Shown here: positions 1 to 8,886 of the stretch, piece after piece
Layout of the letters: each line of letters starts with the position of its first letter
How positions within the stretch are numbered: position 1 is the stretch's first letter
Source of the DNA: Paulinella micropora
Taxonomy: Eukaryota; Cercozoa; Imbricatea; Euglyphida; Paulinellidae
NCBI GenBank assembly: GCA_019918135.1
Contig: WBZZ01006500.1
Location: 10,001 to 30,000, forward strand
Direction of reading: 5' to 3'
Length of the DNA stretch: 20,000 nt
The notes under the pieces: model-generated
The model's database searches: none
The model's input: the letters and a program-made list of their open reading frames with translations, nothing else
Told to the model about the DNA's origin: nothing
Translations under genes and position numbers: made by a program

Positions 1-19
1 TATTTATTTATTTATATAT

Positions 20-74
<55 letters not shown>

Positions 75-82
75 TTCAATAT

Positions 83-117
<35 letters not shown>

Positions 118-125
118 TTCAATAT

Positions 126-196
<71 letters not shown>
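1..196. repeat. (TTTA)n microsatellite
   Basis: Nearly pure TTTA tandem array at the window edge, interrupted by a TATAT variant near 15-20 and two CAATA interruptions near 77-82 and 119-124. It probably continues beyond the window. It lies in host flanking DNA outside the Polinton element. Confidence 0.97.
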
Positions 197-480
197 GAAG
201 TTTATGTTAGACCTATTAATATAATTAATAGGTTAGTCAGTATGGTCCGGCATATGTAAAGCGTGTCGTTAGAGCCATTACTTATGTCCGGCCTAGTATG
301 TATTCGGGCCGGGCCGTTTCCTTGGCGCCTTTTTCTTAATAAAGTTTCTACTGTAGGCTACAGCTCAGAGTATACGGCAGATTATTGTATTAAGTTAGTC
401 TCACTGGCAGGTTATAGAGCATTGTAGCGTGAACGTTAGGTCCGGTAGATTTTATTCACCTTATAGCGTCTTATCGGGGC
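197..480. other. Host flank without a recognisable gene; possible LTR-like stretch
   Basis: No convincing reading frame is present. A near-palindrome lies at about 215-235 (CCTATTAAT / ATTAATAGG arms) and a canonical AATAAA poly(A) signal at 338-343. Because gag-like coding sequence resumes on the far side of the inserted element, this stretch could belong to the 5' LTR or leader of a retrotransposon. That is inference: no matching second LTR lies in the window. Confidence 0.3.
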
Positions 481-655
481 GTGCGGAAGGCTGCCACCGA
501 AAGAACGAACTGGTGAACGTGTGGAAGGCTGCCACCGAAGAACGAACTGGTGAACGTGTGGAAGGCTGTCACCAAATATTTGAATTGGTGTGTGTGCGGA
601 AGGCTACCACCAGTCTGGTGTGTGCGCGAAAAGATACCACCAGACACACTAGGTG
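481..655. repeat. Decayed minisatellite, unit about 37-38 bp
   Basis: Successive copies start with GTGCGGAAGGCTGCCACC or close variants at 481, 519, 556, 595 and about 625. The first two copies are almost identical (38 and 37 bp). Later copies shorten and diverge. A 93-codon open frame across the array (429-710) simply follows the repeat and is not treated as a gene. Confidence 0.8.
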
Positions 656-806
656 GATCGGACGGTGCGGAAGGCTGCAATCTAAGACTCATCTAACTAC
701 TACTAGCTAGCATAACGTTAATAACTAATAATTTCCTAACGCAATCTCGCTTCTCTACACATAGAGAAAGCTATCTGGGTAGTCGAGTTCCCCTCCTACC
801 TTCCGC
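656..806. other. Host flank up to the insertion point
   Basis: No gene is seen. A short imperfect hairpin (GCTTCTCTA / TAGAGAAAGC) lies at about 749-771. The segment ends at the 6-bp duplication that marks the insertion. Confidence 0.4.
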
Positions 807-812
807 CCTTGT
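807..812. repeat. Target site duplication, left copy (CCTTGT)
   Basis: CCTTGT directly precedes the first base of the left terminal inverted repeat and recurs directly after the last base of the right one (15523-15528). Six bases is the duplication length characteristic of Polinton/Maverick integration by an rve-type integrase. Confidence 0.9.
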
Positions 813-949
813 AGAAGATAATTACCCTTTTCTTAGGGTCATTTTCAAGAAAATGCCCTCTAAGAAAAGGGTCTTTCAGTCCAAATCACCATTTTTAAAC
901 AAACAAGAAATAATTAAGAAATCAAGAGGAATCAAAAAGGAAGCAAAAA
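813..949 (+). repeat. Left terminal inverted repeat
   Basis: It begins AGAAGATAATTACCC and matches the reverse complement of 15385-15522 almost throughout, with two substitutions (near 857 and 866) and one base missing here after the AGAGGAA stretch near 929. After about 949 the similarity stops. The near-identity of the two repeats suggests a fairly recent insertion or homogenisation of the ends. Confidence 0.95.
824..872. repeat. Hairpin-forming palindrome inside the left TIR
   Basis: Outer arms ACCCTTTTCTTAG (824-836) and CTAAGAAAAGGGT (860-872) are perfect complements. Inner arms CATTTTC (840-846) and GAAAATG (849-855) pair around an AA loop. The palindrome starts 11 bp from the element end, so the terminus can fold into a stem-loop. 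The right TIR carries the same structure at 15463-15511 with one changed base in one arm. It may be bound during replication or integration; no function can be proven from sequence. Confidence 0.85.
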
Positions 950-1168
950 AGGAAGCGAAAAGAAAGAAGAAAAGGAATTACCTGAAACACCAAACTTGCG
1001 CCTAAAAGCGAAAATAAAAAACACCTAAATGAAAATCAAAACATAAAAGATAAAATTTCTTTTGATTTTAGAGGGGCTTTTACCCCATTTTTTGAATATT
1101 ATTGTTATTTAGTGTTTAAAAACACAGTATATAAGACAGGCTAGTTTTAGACCCTACCTGCCAAGGGG
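950..1168. other. Subterminal non-coding region
   Basis: A purine-rich stretch (AAAAAGGAAGC-type short tandem motif, about 933-975) grades into AT-rich sequence with no supported gene. It separates the left repeat from the 3' end of the first minus-strand gene. Confidence 0.5.
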
Positions 1169-1823
1169 TCATTCCTTGGACATAGGTTGTTGTTGTAGTT
1201 GTTGTTGTATTTGTAGTTGTTGCTTTTGTTTTTGTTTTACGAATAAGATTGCTTCATCCAATCTCTTTCGTTTATTAGAAATCAACATCAAAACATCGGT
1301 TATATCATTTGCGGTTGTTATTCCTGCCTTTATGTTTAGACCTTGGTTTATCCAACTATTGTATTTAGTCATTTCTTGTATTAAGAATGATGATTGTTTT
1401 GTTGCTTGCTTTGAAATAGCAACATCTGCTCTTGCTTGTTTTAGTTTTTATGTGTTTATGTAGCACTTTTATCTCTTGATTATTTTTTTCTTTTTTTTCT
1501 TCAAGAGACTTTATTTGTTTATCAATTGATTTATTTTCTCCAATTAATTTTTCCAACTGCCCTTCTTGAATATAAAGGTCGTTTATCCGCCTCCTCTTTT
1601 TTACTCTTAGCTCTACATCTTCATCACTTTCTGGGGCAGAACGATGAGTGAGTGCTATTGAATTGTTGTTTATTTTGTAGTTTTTGTGTAGCAAAGTAGT
1701 GATTTTGACAGAGATGAAAGTTGTCCAAGTAAGACTGTATTCCCAAATGCTTTCGTGCTGATGAAGTCGGCCGCCACCCCCTCAAATACCTTTTTGATAT
1801 TCGGGCCGACCACATAACCGCAT
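1169..1823 (-). pseudogene. Broken coiled-coil, Gln-rich protein of unknown function
   Basis: No single open frame covers this gene, but three frames hand over in order on the minus strand. An N-terminal piece includes FEGVAADFISTKAFGN (about 1839-1670, lacking a clean ATG; the best start is the ATG at 1823). A middle piece of about 1694-1365 has a charged KKRRR patch and a strongly helical Glu/Lys-rich stretch. The C-terminal piece ends at 1169 with a Gln-rich tail (QQQLQQQ type). The middle-to-end frameshift sits near 1425-1435 in an A-rich run, and the shifted frame is open upstream of the ATG at 1372. About 215 codons in all. I do not recognise the family. Divergent from the Pro/Ala-rich gene at 1954. 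Confidence 0.5.
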
Positions 1824-1953
1824 TTTACGGCTAAAATTCCTTAGGTCCCTAAATAAAAAAAGGAAATTGCTAAAAAACCGCCACCAAAATCAACCGCCAA
1901 AAATCCTTGTGTTTTCGCCAGTCTCCCAAAATCTCCCAAGGGAAAAAGTGGCG

Positions 1954-2501
1954 ATGGACGAGCTGACAGACATTTTTGGCGAGGCCAGCTGGAGCCCAAC
2001 CCTGCTCCTGCCAACCCTACTTCTGCCGACCCTGCCCCTGCCGATCCCGCCCCTACCGACCCCGCCCCAGACCCCGCCGACCTTGGCCCCGACCCTGCTC
2101 CACCCATCCAAGCCCCAGCTCCCGAAGCGAAAACTCCAATCGTCGCTTTTCCTCGCGGGTGGGATTCTTATCAAGGCATCGGACATTTCTTTTCGCGGAA
2201 TAAGAGATACGTACGAGTTTCGAGAAATTTTGTTAACTCAAACAAGTATGTTGAAACTTATCGCGAGTTTGGGGAAATGCGTGAAATTATCGAGGGTAGA
2301 GAAGTAAAAACTGAGGATTTCTATTTCGCACACGTAGATGTGAGCACCGCAATCGACAAACCAAAATACAAACAATATTTTCTTGTCTGTATCGGGGAAG
2401 AAAACGAGATGATTATTTTTAATTCCATTACAGCCATCAGCAGGTCGTTGAAGGCGAGAACCAGCGATATAGTCGGGATACTTCCAATCCGCTTTATCTA
2501 A
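1954..2501 (+). pseudogene. Pro/Ala-Asp-rich linker protein with C-terminal globular domain, frameshifted
   Basis: The ATG at 1954 has a good context (GTGGCGATGG) and opens an acidic start, MDELTDIFGEA. The frame then leaves the sensible reading inside a degenerate CCNGCC-type repeat (about 1995-2095). In the neighbouring frame the repeat reads as PADPAPTDPAPDPAD-like linker and runs without a stop through a charged globular segment (about 2115-2501, including FFSRNKRYVRVSRNF and AHVDVSTAID) to the stop at 2501. The repeat is a likely site for replication slippage. About 182 codons if whole. Family not recognised; a virion protein with a flexible linker is a guess. Its 3' end is 4 bp from the end of the convergent integrase gene. 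Confidence 0.55.
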
Positions 2502-2505
2502 TAAA

Positions 2506-3483
2506 TTATAAATCTAATATTACTCTTGCTTTTCTTTCTCTCCGACTAATCCGTATGTTCTCAGGTTGAATATCTTCCCTGTTTAATAATTCCTTTGTTT
2601 TCTTTTGTTTGGTTAAATCTTTAACTTGCTCGTTAATTTGTTTTTCTTCATCAGCAGGTTTGTTGAACTTAGTTTTTAATAATTCACGCGGACTGACTAG
2701 CTCATCTGAATTTAATATCAATTTGAAGCCCTTTCTTCCGACGACGGTGTAAATCTGCTTACTGTATTGCTTTCCACCTTTGGAAAATAATGTTCTCTTT
2801 AATTCCTTTCGCACCCTATCACCTTTTTCAAATTCGTCTACTAACCCATCTCTTTGAATTCGTTGTTTATTTTTATTAACACCCTTAAATACATCTATCG
2901 GCATATTTTGAATTGTTCTATGAAATCGCATATTATAAGCATCCACCATATCGTCAATATAATTCAGCCAATCAAAATTACCATTAGTTTCAAATAAAAT
3001 GTCAAGCCACCGTCTAATAGTTCTTATTACACGGTCAACTATCGCAAGAGCCCGATGGTCGCCCACTTCAACCGTCCGATGGTAAATATTATTCTCTCTG
3101 AAATAATCTTTAACAGCGCCTTTGTATTCACTCCCGCTGTCGGTTGTAATGCTCTCGGGTGTGTAAGGTATTGATTTCCAAGCTAAATAAACTTCTTTCG
3201 CCGTTTTATTTTTAAGTGGTTTGATTATTAAAAATCTACTATGACAATCTATCCAGAAAAGCAACCAAGGATACCCCTTATTTCCTTTCTTGTCTTTAAG
3301 TTTTGACATATCCGCCAAATCTACAAATACTTGTTTAAGTGGTTTGTCTGACCATATTGTATTCCATTTATCCATTGGTAATCTTTTTTGGTAATGTATT
3401 TCAAGTGCCTGTTGTTCCTTTATTTTATCTTCGTCACCTCCAGTTTCAGTATTTTGTGTATTTCCTGTATGCTTATGGTCCAT
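2506..3483 (-). CDS. rve-family (retroviral-type) integrase
   Basis: 325 residues, intact. It should catalyse insertion of the element and create the 6-bp target duplication. The RNase H-fold core runs about 48-200, with catalytic Asp at 55 (FVDLADM) and Asp at 115 (TTDSGSEY). The third position, normally Glu in DD35E enzymes, is Asp150 (AIVDRVIRT). Residues about 218-272 (FEKGDRVRK ... KQIYTVVGRKGFKLIL ... SPRELLK) form the SH3-like C-terminal DNA-binding domain, followed by a basic tail. The first 45 residues lack the HHCC zinc-binding domain of many integrases, and there is no room upstream to encode one. A TATA-like run (about 3519-3530) lies on the minus strand before the start. Whether the Asp is active cannot be told here. 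Confidence 0.93.
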   Translation of the reverse strand: MDHKHTGNTQNTETGGDEDKIKEQQALEIHYQKRLPMDKWNTIWSDKPLKQVFVDLADMSKLKDKKGNKGYPWLLFWIDCHSRFLIIKPLKNKTAKEVYLAWKSIPYTPESITTDSGSEYKGAVKDYFRENNIYHRTVEVGDHRALAIVDRVIRTIRRWLDILFETNGNFDWLNYIDDMVDAYNMRFHRTIQNMPIDVFKGVNKNKQRIQRDGLVDEFEKGDRVRKELKRTLFSKGGKQYSKQIYTVVGRKGFKLILNSDELVSPRELLKTKFNKPADEEKQINEQVKDLTKQKKTKELLNREDIQPENIRISRRERKARVILDL

Positions 3484-3570
3484 TGCTATATGCGACTAAA
3501 ATAGGAAGGTAGTTTATCACAATATATAAAAGAGTAAATAATAAGTCGTGCATAAAGTTATATATTAGAA

Positions 3571-4065
3571 CTATAAAAATATCTTTGAAACATCATTGTT
3601 TTCTTTTCTTGACTTCTCTGGTTGTCCCGCATAAACATTGACATTAACACGGCCAGTCTTCTTCCCTCCTTTCTTAGGCTTGGGCTCTTCCATTTCTTCC
3701 TCGCTTTCGCTTTCGCTATCCTCGCTATCTTCTTCCACTTTCTTTTTTACCACTTTCTTCGCCTTCTGTTTGGTTTCCGCAACCCGTCGCGCAACGATAT
3801 CTACGAAATCGTGTTCTACCTCATCACTTTCACTGCTTTCCTCACTTTTATCACCATCCCTACCATCAATCATATCCTTAGCCAACTGCTTCTTAGTAAT
3901 GTGGTCCATCTTTTCATCCGCCGTCATTTCTTTCACATTCTTCGCCTCTTCCTCAGCGAGTAATTTCTTAGCCCTCTCAATCTTTCTTTGCTTAGCCTGT
4001 TTCTTCTTCGCCTCCCAGCCCTTTTCAAGATTTTTCATCGCAACCTCTCTATTACCTCTCGGCAT
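3571..4065 (-). CDS. Highly charged Lys/Glu/Ser-rich protein, unknown function
   Basis: 164 residues, intact, starting MPRGNREVAMKNLEKGW. The first about 55 residues are basic and predicted helical (KKKQAKQRKIERAKK). Two Ser/Glu/Asp acidic patches follow (about 75-85 and 110-128, EEDSEDSESESEEE), flanked by Lys-rich blocks. There is no membrane segment or catalytic motif. The alternating basic and acidic patches suggest a DNA- or protein-binding disordered protein, such as a core or scaffold protein, but this is composition only. It lies just upstream of, and in the same direction as, the integrase, and diverges from the fibre gene across about 140 bp. Confidence 0.75.
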   Translation of the reverse strand: MPRGNREVAMKNLEKGWEAKKKQAKQRKIERAKKLLAEEEAKNVKEMTADEKMDHITKKQLAKDMIDGRDGDKSEESSESDEVEHDFVDIVARRVAETKQKAKKVVKKKVEEDSEDSESESEEEMEEPKPKKGGKKTGRVNVNVYAGQPEKSRKENNDVSKIFL

Positions 4066-4146
4066 TTTCTATTTGTTTATATTATCATACAAAATAATAT
4101 TATTTAGTTTTTATTAATAAACAATTTCTTAACAAATATAATAATA

Positions 4147-4203
4147 GCAGAGACTCCGCCTCCGCACCTCCGCGGGTTTTGGTGAAGCTTTTTCAAAAGG
4201 TTC
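4147..4203 (-). promoter_or_regulatory. Conserved leader/promoter block, copy 1 (inverted relative to copy at 11109)
   Basis: Read on the minus strand it is GAACCTTTTGAAAAAGCTTC, then CACCAAAACCCGCGG, then a GGAGGTGCGGAGGCGGAGTC stretch ending at 4147. It matches 11109-11164 except for a 3-base insertion. The core TTTTG..AAGCTT..CAAAA is an imperfect palindrome, so it can look alike from both strands. It sits between two divergent genes: the fibre ATG at 4206 is 2 bp away on one side and the charged-protein ATG at 4065 is 81 bp away on the other. The regulatory role is inferred from its recurrence at gene starts. Confidence 0.7.
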
Positions 4204-4205
4204 AA

Positions 4206-7200
4206 ATGTCGCAATTCAAAAGTTTATTAGGCCTTAATGAGTTGGCTGTTGATAGTCTTAATATACTTAATTTAGATTTAACAAATACTAATATTATCGG
4301 CTTAAATACAGACAGAGTGCCAGAAGATGCCGACCCGATAAATCTTTATTATACTGACGGCCGATTTGATACACGACTGGCTACCAAAAGCACAGCGGAC
4401 ATTAAAGAAGGAAAAAATTTTTACTACACAGAGCAACGAGTTAGGGACAACGACGAGGTTAAAGCCTCAACTCAACACTGCTCTAATACATCCAATCCGC
4501 ACCAAACCAGTCTATACAATCTGATAGACACAAACATATCCGCACCAGTGGTCGGTCAATACTTAACATACAACGATGTAGACGGCAAATGGAGGAATAC
4601 ATATTTAGGGTCAATTGACACACTCTCTGATATAGTCATAACGGCACCAATAGCGATGAATAGCTATCTAACATATAATTCAATAAACTGGGTAAATAAA
4701 ACCTTTCCGATAAATGTTGATGAATTTGGCAACATTAGTATGGGAAGGAAGAATATAACAGGAGTTAATTTACTAAATACCAAAGATGTTGATGAATGGA
4801 TATTTGAGCATAATGATAATAATGATAAAGTGTCAGCAGCTGGAAGTATAGATAGCCACAGCGATGTTACAATAACAGGCTTCCCAGCAGATAACCAACT
4901 GCTTATGTATAGCAAGGGACAATGGAGAAACACCACACCACCCTTTCTTAGATTAGACGGCACTGCTAGTATGACGGGAGAACTAAATATGGGTGGTTTT
5001 GCTATTTCAGGGGCTTCTACATATAATGGAATTAATCTCGCAAATCTCGCAGTTGATGGTTCGGTGGTCAAACTAACAGGAGACCAAACCATAGCAGGAA
5101 TTAAAACATTTAGTAGTATAATAAATGCGAGTGCGGGGATTGATATTAAAAGCCAAAGCATAACAAATGTAAATCAACTAAATGGCAGGTCTATCACAAC
5201 TTGGCTATCAGAGCACGATACGAACACGGCGAAAGTGTCGGCGAGTGGAAGTATTGATACACATAGCGATGTGATTATAACAACAGCATCAGATAATCAA
5301 CTACTCATTTATAGCACTGGACAATGGAGAAACACAAACTCACCCTTTCTTAGCTTAGACTGCACTGCTAGTATGGCGGGAGGACTAAATATGGGAAATC
5401 AAAATATAACAAATGTAAATCTTGTTGATGGTGTGGATGTTTCTGTCCTTGATAGTTCGGCGGTTAAAACCTCAGGAAACCAAACCATAGCAGGAATTAA
5501 GACATATAGCAGTGGTGTTGAAATAACTGGAAATTCAATCAATTCAACAACAAAGGGCACATTCATCGTTTTCAATTCTACAAGTAATATCGGCTCAATT
5601 GCTAGTTTGGATATGAAAACTGCAACATATTACAACTTTGAAATTTCTGCGAAAAAAATAAGTTTTATTATTGACGGGACGATTGTTTCGTGTTTTAATG
5701 CTACTGGCTTAGATTGTAATAGTAGTCGAATTGTTAATCTAGGAGCACCACGAAGCGGTAAATAGGCAATATCTGGATGACAATTGTGTAAAACTAACAA
5801 GAGACCAAACAATAACAGGAATTAAAACATTCAACGGGACGAGCACTGTGATAAAATATCTAACTTTAACACAAACCGCTGATTTTAATAATCAAGTTAT
5901 CATTAATGGTGGAAATATAACATATAATGGGGCGAGGATATTAAACCAAAATGGAGGAGATATATTCCTTTCGCAGACATCAGGTGATTATCAATATTTC
6001 TTATTTACTCTAAATACTGCTACAAGTGGAACCGCAGACCAAAGAGGTTATGTATTCACTAATGTAGCATTTGATGTAAAAGGGGCGGGACTTTATATTT
6101 CAAAACTTTTGGACAATAAAAGTGCTTTGTCTGACGTCCGTTTTAACAATGCTGGCGGTATGCGGTTTTATGGTGCTTTGGATATGAACTCAAACAACAT
6201 AACAAGTGGTGGAACAATAACGGGAACATCAATCACTTCAACTGCAGGCATGACTACAACAACATTAACGGCAAGCGATAAAATAACAACAGCAACAGGC
6301 AAACCAATAATTATAGGAAACACAACAAAAGGAATAGGTACGACAGCGGGCTTAGAATTGTATGGGACATTTAACAACAATACAACTGGAGCACATTTGC
6401 AGGCAATTACAACGGAAGATATTTATCCTACATTTGGACTATTTAATTTAGGACATAATAGCATAAATATGGGTTTTGATGCTTATTTAGATGGCGCGGG
6501 ATGGAAATCAAGTTATGCGAGTTCAAACTTTTTAATTAATAAATTTTCCAATAAACTTAGATTTTGTATGATAGTGGGAAAAGTGTCGGGACTGCTGTTC
6601 CTTGGTCTGTGGCTCTTGAACTTGATACAGCAGGCTTATTAACAACAAAGGCAATAACGGCGAGTGGATTAATAACGGCGAATGCGGGAATTACATATTC
6701 TGGGTTGCTAACGACCACAACTAATAATGGAGCGAAAATAGGAATTCAAGGACAAACAGACGGGACGAATGCGAGAGGAATATTTGTATGGGATACTGCT
6801 GATTCAGCATGGGGGATTTATATGTCTCAGTCTGGAACAAATAAAGCATTAAATGGAGGAACAGCACCAGCAGGAGGAGTAGGCGGAGGATTAACTTCTT
6901 ATGCTTTTAGATTTAGAGTGAATAATTCTTCAACGAGTGGGTTCATATGGGAGAATAGTTCAAATACTGTTTTAATGTCTTTGAAAGCAAGCGATGGACA
7001 ATTATGGGTATTGTCTAATCCAATTCAATATTCAGACAGGAGAAAAAAAGAAGACATAAAGGAATGCTTAGGCTTAGATTTTATTAATAAGTTAAATCCA
7101 GTCTGCTATCGCATGATTGATGATTAAAAAATGTAGGACTGGCTTAATAGCACAGGAACTAGAAGATGTACTAACAGCAATGAATATGCTAGATTTTGGC

Positions 7201-7479
7201 GGTTTTATAAAAGAAACAATTATGGTTCCGGGTCCAAAGCAAAGAAAAGAATGCGAATTGAAAGGTGTGAGTGTTAATCCAGAAGATGTTAAATGTGTTG
7301 ATAGTGGTGATGTCGGTTATGGTATAGGTTATTCAGAGTTTATCGCCCCGTTAATAAAGGCTGTTCAACAATTATCAGAAAAGGTGATTTATTTAGAAAA
7401 ACAAAATAATAATCTAACTAATGATATAGCCGATTTAAAAAACCAATTAGCAGAAATCCGTAATTACAATGCCCCCTAG
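4206..7479 (+). pseudogene. Phage-tail-fibre-like protein with C-terminal peptidase S74 chaperone domain, three frameshifts
   Basis: The start at 4206 (MSQFKSLLGLNEL) directly follows the conserved leader. Residues about 45-80 carry the fibre motif YYTDGRF...ADI.EG..FYYTEQRV. Long beta-rich repeats follow: GSIDSHSDV...GQWRNT...LDGTASM at about 4845-4985 and again at about 5245-5375, and a .QTI.GIKTF. module at 5066, 5462 and 5788. The C-terminus has the S74 intramolecular chaperone signature: SDRRKKEDIKE (Ser codon at 7032), TGLIAQELEDV (about 7138-7170) and a YSEF..PLIKAVQQL coiled-coil tail. Frame changes at about 5747, 6563 and 7125 break an otherwise continuous gene of about 1,090 codons. 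The intact protein should trimerise through S74 and be cleaved before that domain. It is probably a receptor-binding virion fibre. Confidence 0.88.
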
Positions 7480-7815
7480 ATTACACCCTCCACCTCCACT
7501 CATTGATATGGCAGATGGCGAACTAACACCAGAACTAAAAAATCGTGTTTAGGATATTTCATTGAAAAATGAAAAAAAAAAAAGTAGAGCACGAATTGGA
7601 AGATAACTGAAATTGTTGTTGTAAAAAACAGACCGACCGACAGCCGACTTATTAAGTATCTATTTCAAATGGGTATCATTATCGCTATTATAACCCTTTG
7701 TATCGTGAGGTTGTCTGACCCGAATGTCAGTTGTGAAACTGGAATCATTTATGTCGGGCTAATAAGTTTATTAATAGGGATTGTGCTACCTAGTCCATCT
7801 TCGAGCAAGAAGTAA
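7469..7815 (+). pseudogene. Broken small proline-rich membrane protein
   Basis: The ATG at 7469 overlaps the last codons of the fibre gene and opens 27 codons (MPPRLHPPPPLIDMADGELT...) ending at a TAG at 7550-7552. The same frame then reads a Lys-rich stretch to another TAG at 7585-7587. From 7588 it is open again to the stop at 7813-7815. In this last part the ATG at 7669 heads two hydrophobic segments, GIIIAIITLCIVRL and IIYVGLISLLIGIVL, joined by a short loop with one Cys, and a Ser/Lys tail. A two-helix membrane hairpin behind a proline-rich N-terminus is the simplest reading. The 48-codon part from 7669 may still be expressed alone. Family not recognised; a membrane-active or holin-like role would be speculation. 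Confidence 0.5.
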
Positions 7816-7866
7816 TTTAAAGACCAAAGGCGGATAAACCGACCATATTGTTATAGTGGATTTGAC

Positions 7867-8537
7867 TTATTCTATGTTTCTGTATGCTGTCATTCCTAAT
7901 ACGTCTTCCACATTACATTCAATTGTTGCTGAAGCACGAGTTCTATTTTTTTCAAGAAGAATTTCTTTATTTTTCTCATAATATTCTTTCTGTTTTAGTG
8001 TAATATATTCTTTATTATCTTCTCTCCAAATCTTATTCACAAATTTAAAATGTTCCTTATTTTCTTTTCTATATTCTTTTTTCTTTTGAGACACATATTC
8101 TTTGTTTCGTTCATTCCATTCTTTGTTCAATTGAGCTATTTTGTTTTTGTTTTGTTCTCTATATTGTTTTGTTCTTTCAGCTACCCGCACTTTATTGTCT
8201 TCTACATACTCCTGCTTGGTCCTACCAGAAAGTATTTTATTTACACAGTTGCTATTTCTAATCCATTCTCTCTCCTTGCGAAGTAATTGATTAACATTAT
8301 CGCACGGACAGTCTTCTAGCAACTCAATATAAGCATCACAAGTTTTAATATTTCAAAGCTTGAATATAGCCCTTTTCCTTTCACTTCGGTTCCCGATAGA
8401 TGTTCTTTATAATTTTGTTTATGTCTTCCCATTCGCTGAGCTAATGTTTGAGTTGTTGCACCAACATAAATTAAATCAGTCTTGTATGACCTAATCGCAT
8501 AAATTTTACCTTTCTTACAATCTCCAACCCGTGGCAT
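7867..8537 (-). pseudogene. GIY-YIG endonuclease, one frameshift
   Basis: The N-terminal frame (8537-8316) starts MPRVGDCKKGKIYAIRSY and contains the two halves of the motif, KIY and YVG (DLIYVGATTQT), followed by the conserved Arg and His of LAQRMGRHK. Near 8345 the frame shifts. The continuation, ILK.CDAYIELLEDCPC, leads into the 8322-7867 frame with the RKEREW segment holding the expected catalytic Glu. The C-terminal half is a run of NKEY/KKEYRKENKEH-type repeats, a helical tail common in viral GIY-YIG proteins. About 223 codons if whole. Such nucleases make site-specific nicks or breaks and often behave as selfish homing genes. It is inserted between the fibre cluster and the beta-rich protein. 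Confidence 0.85.
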
Positions 8538-8574
8538 ATTGTCTATCCTTTGTTATTATTATGTATCATTATTT

Positions 8575-8824
8575 TTAAATAGAATTACATTCATATATAT
8601 GTGTCATATACCATCTGTTATCACCCGCACACATTAAGGGCAATGCCTCATCAAAACTACGACACATATTATTTCCGTTATTTATAAAAACACACTTAAC
8701 CAGTTTCTACCCCTTGCTTTATACAATAAGCACACGACTCGTTCTTTTTTTCTGAGTATCGTGAGTAAAAGTCGCAGGCAGTCCGTCCTAACACAGAGCA
8801 CACAAATAATAATATTAATAACAT
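8575..8824 (-). pseudogene. Small secreted Cys-rich protein, one frameshift
   Basis: The ATG at 8824 gives a short hydrophobic leader (MLLILLFVCSVLGRTACDF), a plausible signal peptide. The first frame stops after 42 codons (8696-8698). Removing one base near 8707 would bring the reading into a second frame that stays open to the stop at 8575-8577 and adds more Cys residues (KCVF, NMCRSF, LMCAG, YECNSI). Together about 82 residues with about nine Cys, two of them within or next to the leader. Spaced Cys after a leader is typical of small disulphide-bonded secreted proteins. The family is not recognised and coding status is inferred only from composition and frame continuity. Confidence 0.45.
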
Positions 8825-8844
8825 AATATATTATACACAATATA

Positions 8845-8877
8845 GGAACCTTTTTTGAAAAACAGCTTCACCAAAAA
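8845..8877 (+). promoter_or_regulatory. Conserved leader/promoter block, copy 2
   Basis: GGAACCTTTTTTGAAAAACA followed by GCTTCACCAAAAA, preceded by AATATA, ending 9 bp before the ATG at 8887. It shares AATATAGGAACCTTTT and GCTTCACCAAAA with the copy at 11109 but lacks the GC-rich GGAGGTGCGGAGG extension. Confidence 0.7.
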
Positions 8878-8886
8878 GTCGGGTCA

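Noticed and set aside
429..710. Open frame of 93 codons in the left flank
   Set aside because: It follows a decayed minisatellite; its protein is only the translated repeat.
1841..2186. Minus-strand Gly/Arg/Val- or Gly/Ala/Ser-rich frames opposite the Pro/Ala repeat
   Set aside because: They are complements of the CCNGCC repeat, and the plus strand has a credible start and a conventional C-terminal domain.
3622..4117. Plus-strand Phe/Ser/Leu-rich frames opposite the charged protein
   Set aside because: Composition is the expected shadow of Lys/Glu/Ser codons on the other strand.
4664..5161. Minus-strand frame of 165 codons inside the fibre gene
   Set aside because: The plus strand shows repeated fibre motifs over the same bases; this is an antisense shadow.
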